Below, piece by piece: positions 43,562-51,878 of a stretch of 64,000 nt of DNA. A model generated the notes under the pieces. The model did not search any database. It was given only the letters and a program-made list of their open reading frames with translations, and had not been told where the DNA came from. The stretch is from Gammaproteobacteria bacterium (GTDB taxonomy: Bacteria; Pseudomonadota; Gammaproteobacteria; Steroidobacterales; Woeseiaceae). Location: contig JAHZJK010000024.1 of NCBI GenBank assembly GCA_022600955.1, forward strand, positions 310,003 to 374,002, written 5' to 3'. The number at the start of each line of letters is the position of its first letter. Within the stretch, counting starts at the first letter, position 1. A program made the translations under genes and the position numbers.

Positions 43562-44396
43562 GGTGTATCAGTCTCTCTGGGGCATGCAATTGCGTCATCC
43601 CGTAACGCCGGAGCGCAGCGATGATGTCTCTTTTGCGATGGTCGCGGAGGCTGGATTCGATGGCATCTGTATTGATCCTGCGGTCGCCGAAATACCACAA
43701 AACGAGGCACTGCAATGCCTGTTTGATCAACACGGTCTCGGCTGCATGGTAAATGCTTTTCCCGATACCCCGGACGATATGCACGCGTTGCTGGAGTTTG
43801 CTACACGTATGGACGCTTGCATGGTCAACGTCATTTCGGGAGTCATGCCGATAAAACCCGAGGACGCGGTGCCAATTGTTCGCCGCTGGATCGACGAGGC
43901 GGCGGACCGTGGTATGCCGCTACTGTTCGAAACCCATCGGGATGGTTTGCTAAATGACCTGTACTTCACTTTGCAGCTGATGGAACTCGTACCCGAGATG
44001 CGTCTTTGCGCGGATCTGTCACACTTTGTTGTCGACCGGGAGTTTCGCTCTCCGGTCCCGGCACGCGATCAGGCCTACATCAGTACAGTCCTCAGCAGAT
44101 CAGATTGTTTCCAGGGGCGCATCGCCAATCGCGAACAAGTGCAGATACAGATCAATTTCCCGCAGCATCAGGAATGGGTCGAGATCTTCAAAGCCTGGTG
44201 GCGAGAGGGTATAAGTGCCTGGAAGCGGCGTAATGCCGATGATGCCACTCTCATATTCCTGTGCGAGCTTGGCCCGCCACCGTATGCGATTACAGACGCG
44301 TATCGCAATGAATTGTCCGATCGCTGGCAGGAGTCTCTGCAAATCCGCGATTGGGTGCGCGAAATCTGGGACGATCTGGAGTCCACAGAGCGTTGA
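43548..44396 (+). CDS. TIM-barrel sugar-phosphate-isomerase-like protein
   Basis: A 282-residue protein that resembles the xylose-isomerase-like TIM-barrel family (AP endonuclease 2 type): MVAEAGFDGICIDP, MPLLFETHRDGLLNDL with Glu/His ligands, LCADLSHFVVDREF, and CELGPPPYAI. Glu, Asp and His residues at strand ends would bind a divalent metal. GTG 43548 is preceded by an excellent GGGAGG at 6 bases and overlaps the previous gene by 14 bases; the longer frame from TTG 43506 is therefore not used. The role in the amine pathway is unclear; isomerase, epimerase or hydrolase are all possible. Confidence 0.75.
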   Translation: MQTLEVYQSLWGMQLRHPVTPERSDDVSFAMVAEAGFDGICIDPAVAEIPQNEALQCLFDQHGLGCMVNAFPDTPDDMHALLEFATRMDACMVNVISGVMPIKPEDAVPIVRRWIDEAADRGMPLLFETHRDGLLNDLYFTLQLMELVPEMRLCADLSHFVVDREFRSPVPARDQAYISTVLSRSDCFQGRIANREQVQIQINFPQHQEWVEIFKAWWREGISAWKRRNADDATLIFLCELGPPPYAITDAYRNELSDRWQESLQIRDWVREIWDDLESTER

Positions 44397-44451
44397 TTTA
44401 CAAGCAGTAACGCCGCCTGGCGCGCGTAGTATTGAATTTCGTCCATTTTCA

Positions 44452-44477
44452 TTGTACCCTTTTTACCGCTGGTACAA
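44452..44477. promoter_or_regulatory. Inverted repeat TTGTACC-N12-GGTACAA upstream of GntR gene
   Basis: A perfect 7-bp inverted repeat with centres 19 bases apart, ending 17 bases before the GntR start codon. The spacing suits a dimeric winged-helix repressor, most simply autoregulation by the YtrA-like protein encoded next. A weak RNA hairpin is an alternative reading. Confidence 0.55.
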
Positions 44478-44494
44478 ATGGAACAATAGCAATT

Positions 44495-44911
44495 ATGGAA
44501 ATCGAAGTTGATTTCAATATAACCGAGCCCGTTTTTGCTCAGCTGATACGGCAGATCAAGGACGCAGTTTCAGCCGCGCTGCTCAGGCCCGGTGATCCGT
44601 TGCCACCAATTCGGCAACTGGCTGCGGACCTTGAGCTAAACACCAAGACAGTCGCGAAAGCGTACCGCCTGCTGGAGAGAGATTCAGTCGTACAGACGCA
44701 AGGCTATCGAGGCACCTTTATTCACCCTGATGCTGAAGCGAACAGTGCGATAGACCTCAACGTCTGGCTCGGTGACCAGCTTCGGGACAAACTCGCTGAG
44801 CTCAGAACATCCGGCGCAACCGACTCTGAAATACGCGTCGCATTTAACAACGCCATGAATGAACGAGGCCTGCCCCGCAAATCAGGCGTACGGCGTGAGG
44901 GCCATCAATGA
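44495..44911 (+). CDS. GntR-family regulator, YtrA subfamily
   Basis: A 138-residue regulator with the winged helix PVFAQLIRQIKDAVSAALLRPGDPLPPIRQLAADLELNTKTVAKAYRLLERD (about 12-65) and only a short C-terminal helix tail, as in the YtrA subfamily (about 120-130 residues). ATG 44495 is close behind an inverted repeat. The stop overlaps the methyltransferase start by ATGA. It could control the methyltransferase in response to one-carbon or methionine supply. Confidence 0.83.
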   Translation: MEIEVDFNITEPVFAQLIRQIKDAVSAALLRPGDPLPPIRQLAADLELNTKTVAKAYRLLERDSVVQTQGYRGTFIHPDAEANSAIDLNVWLGDQLRDKLAELRTSGATDSEIRVAFNNAMNERGLPRKSGVRREGHQ

Positions 44912-45828
44912 CCACGAGTGCAAAGTCTCGATTCGTGGAACGACTGCAGCAGCCAAAACCGGTATTGCTTGACGGTGGACTTGCAACGCAACTTGAATCG
45001 CAAGGCTGCGATCTCGACAACAACCTGTGGTCTGCGGCATTGCTGAGTGAAAACCCAGAGGAGATACTGACGGCACATGACGCATATCTTGTGGCGGGTG
45101 CCGAAGTTTTGGCGACTGCAAGCTACCAGGCGAGCACAGCGGGTTTCCGGCAATACGGAATAGGGACCAGGGATGCCGACAGACTCATGCGGTTGTCCGT
45201 GGATCTCGCCGTCGCTGCATCTCAAAAGAACGCGTCTGAAGCGCTGGTAGCAGCGAGTCTCGGGCCCTATGGCGCAATGCTGCATGATGGCTCCGAATAT
45301 CACGGCAACTATGGAGTTGGTGCGACCGCAGTACGTAACTATCACGCGCCAAGGATCGCACTCTTCGACGCGACTGCGGCGGATGTACTCGCGTTTGAGA
45401 CGATCCCGTCTCGCGGCGAGGCGCAAGTGCTTGCGGATTTGCTGCGAGATGTGCAGACGCCCGCCTGGATTAGTTTTTCGTGCAAGGATGAGTCACACAT
45501 CAGTGACGGCACGCCGTTGCGCGACGTCGCAAGCCTGTTTTCTCAGCATCCGACCGTCAAAGCAGTTGGAATCAACTGTACTGCACCACAGTTCGCGCCT
45601 CGTCTTGTAGAAACTATCCGAAAATCTGCACCCGACAAATATGCGATGGCGTATCCAAACTCGGGTGAATCCTACAACGCTGACAGCAACAGCTGGTCGG
45701 GCACCGTTACCCCGCTGGATTGTGCGGCAGCGGCGCGTGAATGGATTGCCGCAGGTGCACACGTTATTGGTGGATGCTGTCGAATGGGGCCAGGGCACAT
45801 TCGCGCAATGTGCGCCGTACTCAACTAA
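44908..45828 (+). CDS. Homocysteine S-methyltransferase
   Basis: A 306-residue enzyme of the MmuM/BHMT family: VLLDGGLATQLESQG at the N-terminus and the zinc-binding cysteines in GINCTAP and in IGGCCRMGPGHI. It transfers a methyl group from S-methylmethionine, betaine or a related donor to homocysteine. It is the last gene of the rightward run and overlaps the GntR gene by four bases. With N-demethylating enzymes around, a betaine-type donor would make sense, but S-methylmethionine use is as likely from sequence alone. Confidence 0.86.
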   Translation: MTTSAKSRFVERLQQPKPVLLDGGLATQLESQGCDLDNNLWSAALLSENPEEILTAHDAYLVAGAEVLATASYQASTAGFRQYGIGTRDADRLMRLSVDLAVAASQKNASEALVAASLGPYGAMLHDGSEYHGNYGVGATAVRNYHAPRIALFDATAADVLAFETIPSRGEAQVLADLLRDVQTPAWISFSCKDESHISDGTPLRDVASLFSQHPTVKAVGINCTAPQFAPRLVETIRKSAPDKYAMAYPNSGESYNADSNSWSGTVTPLDCAAAAREWIAAGAHVIGGCCRMGPGHIRAMCAVLN

Positions 45829-46465
45829 ACGCGTTGTCGACTATGCCCGGGATTTCGCTGGGAGTCTTGGCGATCGAGGCAGCGCCGGCTTGTTCGAGTT
45901 CTGCAACGCTGCCATAGCCATACGAGACGCCCACCGGATGCATTCCGGTGGCGGCCGCACCTATGAGGTCGTGTTTGCGATCGCCGATCATGATACGAGC
46001 AGGAGCAGGCGGATTTTTCGCAATCGCGTACCTGAGCAGATCAGCCTTGTTTGACCGCGTACCGTCTAGCTCGCATCCAAACACTCGATCAAAGTATGGC
46101 GCCAGGCCGAAGTGCTCCACGATCCGGCCAGCCGCGATGCGTGGCTTGCTGGTCGCAACGAAGAGTGAATGTCCGGCGCTCTTTACCTCGGCAAGCACGT
46201 CAAGAATGCCGTCATACGGAACATTCTCCTGCCAGCCGATCTCATCGAAACGTTCCCGGTACAAGTCCACTGCACTCAACGTGAGCGCCTCACCGACGAT
46301 CTTGGGAAATGTTTCGTACAACGGCGGCCCCATGCAATTGTGCAAAAACTCATCTCCCGGGTGCGCAAAACCGAGGCGTTCCAACGCATAGATGATGCAG
46401 CGGCTGATACCCTCGTAAGGATCAGTCAGAGTTCCGTCGAGGTCGAAATAGACATGGCCAGGCAT
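45821..46465 (-). CDS. HAD-superfamily phosphatase (phosphoglycolate phosphatase-like)
   Basis: A 214-residue HAD hydrolase with motif I FDLDGTLTD (7-15), motif II VATSKP with the Thr/Ser, Lys-containing FGCELDGTRSNKADLL and motif IV MIGDRKHDLIGA. The cap domain type and the YERLGFAHPGDEF-like N-terminal region resemble the PGP/Gph group. It overlaps the convergent methyltransferase gene by 8 bases. Substrate probably a small phosphorylated metabolite. Confidence 0.85.
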   Translation of the reverse strand: MPGHVYFDLDGTLTDPYEGISRCIIYALERLGFAHPGDEFLHNCMGPPLYETFPKIVGEALTLSAVDLYRERFDEIGWQENVPYDGILDVLAEVKSAGHSLFVATSKPRIAAGRIVEHFGLAPYFDRVFGCELDGTRSNKADLLRYAIAKNPPAPARIMIGDRKHDLIGAAATGMHPVGVSYGYGSVAELEQAGAASIAKTPSEIPGIVDNAFS

Positions 46466-46508
46466 TCACCCAGCATAACAAGAAGTCGCAGCCTCAGGCC
46501 CGCTCGAG

Positions 46509-47186
46509 TCAGTCGAGTCGATATCCGACGCCATAGATAGATCGAATCCAGTCGTCCTCGCCGGTTGCGTCGATAAGCTTGCGGCGCAGGTTCTTGACGT
46601 GCGAGTCAACAGTCCTGTCGCTCACTATTCGACCGTCAACATAGATTTTGTCTATGAGCTGATCTCGCGAGTGGACCCGGTCCTGCTTTTGGGCCAGAAG
46701 CGCCAGCAAGCGGAACTCAACCGGCGTCAGGTCAAGCGGTTTGCCGGCGACGAATACGGCAAAGCTGTCCTCGCTGATCTGCAAATCGCGATAGTTTTCT
46801 GCGGGTGAGACGAGCTGCTGCTTTATTCGCCGCAACACAGCATTCACCCGAGCGACAACTTCACGCGCGCTAAAGGGCTTACAGATATAGTCGTCCGCCC
46901 CAAGTTCCAGACCGAGCAGGCGATCTATTTCTTCGACGCGAGCTGTGCAGATAATCACAGGAATGTCCGCGAAGGCACGGATTTCACGACAGATGGACAA
47001 TCCGTCTTTACCTGGCAGCATAATATCGAGCAGCAGCAGGTCAGGCGCGTTTTCGCGCACCCAGGAAACGACCTTGTCGCCGTCAGCGATCCAATGCGTG
47101 GCGTACCCGGATTGATGCAGGTAGTCACTCAGCAACGCGGCAATCTTTTCTTCGTCTTCAACAATGAGAATTCGTGGTTCAGACAT
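46509..47186 (-). CDS. OmpR-family response regulator, BaeR-like
   Basis: A 225-residue regulator. The receiver domain has the acidic pair EDEEK (10-14), phospho-acceptor Asp54 in LLLDIMLPGKDG, Thr and Lys later in the domain (CTARVEE, CKPFSAREV). The C-terminal winged helix ends in RTVDSHVKNLRRKLIDATGEDDWIRSIYGVGYRLD. It is close to BaeR, the envelope-stress regulator. The ATG overlaps the sensor kinase stop by one base (TGATG). Confidence 0.9.
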   Translation of the reverse strand: MSEPRILIVEDEEKIAALLSDYLHQSGYATHWIADGDKVVSWVRENAPDLLLLDIMLPGKDGLSICREIRAFADIPVIICTARVEEIDRLLGLELGADDYICKPFSAREVVARVNAVLRRIKQQLVSPAENYRDLQISEDSFAVFVAGKPLDLTPVEFRLLALLAQKQDRVHSRDQLIDKIYVDGRIVSDRTVDSHVKNLRRKLIDATGEDDWIRSIYGVGYRLD

Positions 47187-48610
47187 CAGGATGCTCCAAT
47201 GTGCGGCAGACTCACCACGATAGAGAGGCCGCCGAGCGGCGACGATGATGCCGAAATGCTGCCGTCATGCGCGGCAACGATCGCTTCGCAAATCGATAAG
47301 CCGAGGCCGGAGCCGCCCGTTTCGCGATTTCGTGACGCGTCGACCCGAAACAAGCGGTCGAACAACTTGGGCAAATCTGCTTCCGGTACGGCGGGTGCCG
47401 AGTCCGACAGCGTCAGGATCGCATTGCTGCCGTCCACTGTCATTGCCAGGCTGAGTGTGCCGTCAGCGTCGGTGTAACGGATGGAGTTCTCTATCAAATT
47501 GTTAAGAAGCTGTACCAGGCGGGATTCATCACCGCTGATCCGGATTTCACGATCAGGTAGCTGAACATCAAGGCCGAGACCGGCATCGTGGATTCGCGCC
47601 CGGTTAGTCTCCAGCGTTTCCCTGACAATTGCAGTGAGGTTAACAGGCTTGAGCTGGCAGCTTAGTCCACCCTCATCAGACGTTGTCAATACATGCAGAT
47701 CGGTGACCAATTTGCTCAGGCGCTGAACTTCCGCCTGCAGGGAACGACGCGTAGCCTCATCAAAAACACGAATACCATCTTCGATGGCCTGCAGTTCGCC
47801 GCTAAGAATCGAGAGTGGCGTTCGCAGCTCGTGCGCGATGTCCGCTACCCACTGTCGCCGCAGCGTCTGACCACGTTCCAGCGACCTTGCAAGTTGATTG
47901 AAATCGCCCGCCAGGTCGCCAAGCTCGTCGTCGCGCCGAATATCGATCCGGGACTCGAAGTCGCCATCGCTAAGCGACCGGGCGCCAGTCGTTAACGCGC
48001 GTATTGGGCGCACGATTTGCCGCGTAATCAACGCAGCAATCACAGCGGCAAGTATCAGTGTGGCAATAGCGATGAATAACACTGATCGCGTCTGCTGGGC
48101 GGCAAAGTGTACGTCAACTTCTTTACTGAGCCGTGTCTGGTTAAGAATGACGAGTTCGCCGACCAGCATAGTATCGACGACGACCGGGAGGGTGCGAATG
48201 TCGCCACTCTTCGGGCTGTACCCGGCGACAAGATCGCCGTTTGCGTCCAGTAGCGACAGCCGCGACCGCAGGTCCAGCTCGTCGGGTGGTGGGCCCTCAC
48301 CAAACCGTGGTGGTGGATGGGCACCGCGCTCACCCCGTGGTGGTGGTTTGCGGGGTCCGCCAGCGGGTGGGCGCAAAGCCTCGTCCCAACGCCGTTTGCT
48401 CTGCCCAAGCAACTGCCAGGAGCCGTCGACCTCGTAAGTCGCCTGTAGCACCTCGACTATCGATGCGAGGCGGCGGTCTTCCTGTTCAGAGAGGTAGTCG
48501 ACAAAGCTTTGCTGAAAGCTCAATCGCGTAGCAACCGAGTACAGACCAATGATAATCAGGCTCGTTGCCGTTAATGCAGCAAAGAGCCGCTTGCCAATAG
48601 TCCAGCGCAT
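47186..48610 (-). CDS. Sensor histidine kinase, BaeS-like
   Basis: A 474-residue membrane kinase. Two membrane spans (about 10-28 and 176-196) bracket a periplasmic domain containing a proline/glycine/arginine-rich stretch (80-109). HAMP follows (197-250), then HisKA with phospho-His260 in DIAHELRTP, and the ATPase domain with NLIENSIRYT, DSAPAVPEADLPKLFDRLFR and GGSGLGLSI. It should sense envelope or chemical stress and phosphorylate the BaeR-like regulator. The two genes form a divergent unit away from the diheme peroxidase gene. Confidence 0.9.
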   Translation of the reverse strand: MRWTIGKRLFAALTATSLIIIGLYSVATRLSFQQSFVDYLSEQEDRRLASIVEVLQATYEVDGSWQLLGQSKRRWDEALRPPAGGPRKPPPRGERGAHPPPRFGEGPPPDELDLRSRLSLLDANGDLVAGYSPKSGDIRTLPVVVDTMLVGELVILNQTRLSKEVDVHFAAQQTRSVLFIAIATLILAAVIAALITRQIVRPIRALTTGARSLSDGDFESRIDIRRDDELGDLAGDFNQLARSLERGQTLRRQWVADIAHELRTPLSILSGELQAIEDGIRVFDEATRRSLQAEVQRLSKLVTDLHVLTTSDEGGLSCQLKPVNLTAIVRETLETNRARIHDAGLGLDVQLPDREIRISGDESRLVQLLNNLIENSIRYTDADGTLSLAMTVDGSNAILTLSDSAPAVPEADLPKLFDRLFRVDASRNRETGGSGLGLSICEAIVAAHDGSISASSSPLGGLSIVVSLPHIGAS

Positions 48611-48745
48611 AGCGGCACTTTAGCAAGCAAATGGGCGCAACGCCGTTCGAGCCAGTGATAACTCCACATTTTCTCCTCATTTCCTTGTCATCCGTGCAGA
48701 GGGTTGCTGCGTAAAGTAATAGTCGTAATCAAGAAAGGGATGATC

Positions 48746-50260
48746 ATGAATTACAAGCAAACCAGTTCAGTTGTGCTTTCGCTGCTTCTGTTGCAGGGCT
48801 GTAGCGGAGGCGAAGACCAGGGATTGTCGGGCACTGAACAGCCACCGGTCACGACGCCACCGCCAGTGCAGGTCAGTGAAATCGATACCAGCTTGCGGGC
48901 GTTGATCGTAGAGCATGGGCTGACAGGTGACCCGAGCAGTGGTCGAACATTGCCCTCGATATCCGACCCTCTCGCGCAGCTCGGCATGCAGTTGTTCTAT
49001 ACCAAGGCACTCGGGGGCGAGTTTGATGCGGCATGTGTTTCATGCCATCACCCGGTGTTAGGTGGCACTGATGGCTTGTCGCTGCCATTCGGAGTGGGCG
49101 CAATCGATCCGGACATGCTCGGGGTTGGTCGGGGCGATGCATCGGGCATTCCCAACGTACCGCGAAATTCACCGACGACCTTCAATGTGGGACTGTGGGA
49201 CAGCGGCCTTTTCTGGGACTCAAGAGTTGAGAGCCTGGGGAAGGAGGCAGGAGCGAATGGCGCGGCCTCCGGAATCAGCACACCGGATTCCGGCAACAAT
49301 GTGATCGACACGCTCGCTGGCGACAATCTGGCCGTGGCGCAGGCGCGTTTCCCGGTTACATCGGCGGAAGAAATGCGTGGCGCGCTGGACGCAGGTGAAA
49401 CGAATTCGGTGTTGCGTGCACATCTAGCGACCCGACTAGCCTCAACTGCCTGGCTCGAAGAGTTTCAGATCGCGTTTTCGAGTTCGGCACCGGCGGATCA
49501 GTTAGTAACGTTCGAGAATATCGTTGCCGCGCTTGGCGCCTATGAGCGATCACAATTGTTCGTCGATAATCCATGGCGTGAGTATGTACAAGGTGACAAC
49601 AACTCGATCTCCGAAGCGGCAAAACGCGGCGCGATCCTGTTCTTTACACCTGCCGATCAACAGGGTGGTGGCTGCGTGCAATGCCATTCCGGCGACTTGT
49701 TCAGTGACGAAGGTCACCACGCGATCGGGGCGCCGCAGTTCGGCCCGGGTAAAGGTAATCCCGACGATCATGACTTTGGACGCGAAAATGTGAGCGGTAA
49801 TTCGGTAGAGCGATTTCGTTTCCGCACGCCGTCTTTGCTAAACATTACGGCAACCGGTCCCTACATGCATTCGGGCGCTTACATTTCGTTGCAGGAAGTG
49901 CTGCGCCACTACAATAACCCGAACAATACGGTTGACGACTTCTTTGATGATGGTGGCTGGTGCACGTTGCCGCAGTTCGCGGACATAGCGAATTGCGCTG
50001 CGCTCTATCCGACGGCACAGCAGAACAGCAACGCTGCATTGCAGAAAGTGGCGACCGAACGGAATCAGAATGATCCGGCCGCTCTCCCTAACGTGAATCT
50101 CAACAATAATGAGCGCAGTGACATTGTGTCGTTCCTGCAGACCTTAACGGATCCGTGCGTCGAGGACCGGGCTTGTCTTTCGCCCTGGATTCCAGCTTCG
50201 GCAGATGCGGTTGACGAACACCAGCTGAACGCAATCGATATCAACGGTAACGAATTATGA
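48746..50260 (+). CDS. Diheme cytochrome c peroxidase-family lipoprotein
   Basis: A 504-residue lipoprotein: signal MNYKQTSS..LLLLQGC with lipidated Cys19. A Pro/Thr-rich linker precedes two heme sites, CVSCHH and CVQCHS. Further family signatures are RNSPTTFNVGLWDSGLFWDSR and RFRTPSLLNITATGPYMHSGAY. It is about 120 residues longer than the 23225 paralogue. ATG 48746 has AAGGG upstream; ATG 48740 would also fit. It diverges from the BaeSR-like operon and may be controlled by it. The periplasmic partner is unknown. Confidence 0.87.
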   Translation: MNYKQTSSVVLSLLLLQGCSGGEDQGLSGTEQPPVTTPPPVQVSEIDTSLRALIVEHGLTGDPSSGRTLPSISDPLAQLGMQLFYTKALGGEFDAACVSCHHPVLGGTDGLSLPFGVGAIDPDMLGVGRGDASGIPNVPRNSPTTFNVGLWDSGLFWDSRVESLGKEAGANGAASGISTPDSGNNVIDTLAGDNLAVAQARFPVTSAEEMRGALDAGETNSVLRAHLATRLASTAWLEEFQIAFSSSAPADQLVTFENIVAALGAYERSQLFVDNPWREYVQGDNNSISEAAKRGAILFFTPADQQGGGCVQCHSGDLFSDEGHHAIGAPQFGPGKGNPDDHDFGRENVSGNSVERFRFRTPSLLNITATGPYMHSGAYISLQEVLRHYNNPNNTVDDFFDDGGWCTLPQFADIANCAALYPTAQQNSNAALQKVATERNQNDPAALPNVNLNNNERSDIVSFLQTLTDPCVEDRACLSPWIPASADAVDEHQLNAIDINGNEL

Positions 50261-51844
50261 AGCAAGAATGGCGTGCGCGGCATTGTATCCCGGTGCACCC
50301 GTGACTCCCCCGCCTGGATGGGTCCCGGCACCGCATAACCACACTCCCCCCAGTGGTGTGCGGTACTGGGCCCACTCGGGCAACGGGCGCATGCAAAACA
50401 TTTGCTCAAGGGATATGTCGCCGTGGAATATATTGCCTTCGGTAATACCGAAAGTCGCTTCGAGGTCGGGCGGTGTGATTACTCGACGAGCGATCACGGA
50501 CGCCGGCATATTTGGCGCAAATTCTCCAATCAGGGCAGCGACGCGGTCGCCCAGGACCTCACGCTGCAGATCCCAGGTGCTGTTGCGAAGCTGGTAGGGC
50601 AGATACTGGACGAAGCAGGTCAGCATGTGCCGACCGGACGGTGCCAGCGTGTCGTCGACATTGGAGGCGAGCACACAATCCACCCAGAGCCGATCCGGCA
50701 AGTCGCCGCGATGACACGCATTGTAATTATCCTCGGCCTCTTGCAACGTCGGTATCAGAGTGAACAACGAACGCTGTGATTTGCTGCGGTCGTCGGGCAT
50801 GCCGTTGAGCAGCGGTTCTTCGCTGAGCACGAAGTTCACCTTGCCTGCGGGGCCATTCATGCGGATTTCTGCAACAGACTTGCGAAAGCCCTCGTCGAGT
50901 GCGCTTGCGTCGACAAGTCCGAGAAACGTGCGTTTGGGATCGGCATTCGAGACCACGATTCCTGCATCAAGAGAGGTACCGTCCTCGAGTGTTACGCCGG
51001 TGCCGCGCCCATTGGCGACGTTGATACCGGAAACCGGCGCGTTGCAACGAATCTCCACACCAAGATCCTCACAGGCAGACTTCATTGCCTGGGTTATTGC
51101 TCCCATGCCGCCGATGACATGTCCCTGCCAGGCTTGCTGCTCGCCATCGCCGCCGCTGAGAAGGTGAAACAGCAATCCCATTGCCGTACCGGGCTGATAA
51201 GGACCGCCGTGCTTGCCATACAGGCTGTTGGACAGTATCAGTCGCTTGAGTTTGTCGGACTCGAAGCGCTTGTCGAGAAACTCCCCCAGCGAGCCGGTCA
51301 AAAAACGCATCAATCCCGCGACTTCGTCGTCGTTCATGCCGCCAAAGCGTCGGTAGAGTTTCCACGCCTGCGCCCACTTGGTCATGCCTTTCGCGTAGAG
51401 GTCGGGCGGCGACTCGAGAAAGAAGGGCTGCAAATAGGCCGCGAGTCTTTTCAGTTCCTCTTCCGCAGCAAAGAAGCTATCGATGTCATTGGGTGCGACA
51501 CGAGTCAGCTCCGCCCGCATACGGTTCTCGTCGGACCACCAGCCTACGACGTCGGCATCAGCAAACGCGGCCTGGACACCGGGGTCGCAGGCGACCATGC
51601 GCAAACCGTAGTCGGCGAGCTTGAGATCCTTGATGATGGTCGGCCGCAACATGCTGGCGATGTACGAGGCCGTAGAAACGCGGCATCCGGGCGCGAGTTT
51701 TGCGTCGACCTCTTCGGTGACAGCGCAGCCACCGACTACGCTGCGGCGCTCGAGCATAAGGACTTTCTTGCCCGCTTTTGCCAGGTAGGCGGCGGCTGTC
51801 AGTCCGTTGTGGCCTGCGCCAATGACAATGACATCGTATTGCAT
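50255..51844 (-). CDS. FAD-dependent oxidoreductase, PYROXD2/CrtI-like (3)
   Basis: A 529-residue flavoprotein, third paralogue of the 37090/38699 type: VIVIGAGHNGLTAAAYLAKAG at the start and PLGGVWLCGAGTHPGGGVTGAPGYNAA at the end. It is divergent from the Rieske oxygenase at 51879 with only 34 bases between the start codons, so the two probably share a control region. It overlaps the convergent peroxidase gene by six bases. Possible job: dehydrogenation of an intermediate made by the Rieske enzyme. Confidence 0.85.
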   Translation of the reverse strand: MQYDVIVIGAGHNGLTAAAYLAKAGKKVLMLERRSVVGGCAVTEEVDAKLAPGCRVSTASYIASMLRPTIIKDLKLADYGLRMVACDPGVQAAFADADVVGWWSDENRMRAELTRVAPNDIDSFFAAEEELKRLAAYLQPFFLESPPDLYAKGMTKWAQAWKLYRRFGGMNDDEVAGLMRFLTGSLGEFLDKRFESDKLKRLILSNSLYGKHGGPYQPGTAMGLLFHLLSGGDGEQQAWQGHVIGGMGAITQAMKSACEDLGVEIRCNAPVSGINVANGRGTGVTLEDGTSLDAGIVVSNADPKRTFLGLVDASALDEGFRKSVAEIRMNGPAGKVNFVLSEEPLLNGMPDDRSKSQRSLFTLIPTLQEAEDNYNACHRGDLPDRLWVDCVLASNVDDTLAPSGRHMLTCFVQYLPYQLRNSTWDLQREVLGDRVAALIGEFAPNMPASVIARRVITPPDLEATFGITEGNIFHGDISLEQMFCMRPLPEWAQYRTPLGGVWLCGAGTHPGGGVTGAPGYNAAHAILAS

Positions 51845-51878
51845 GTTTCGGTGCTTCGCGGTTGAATGGTGACAGCAT

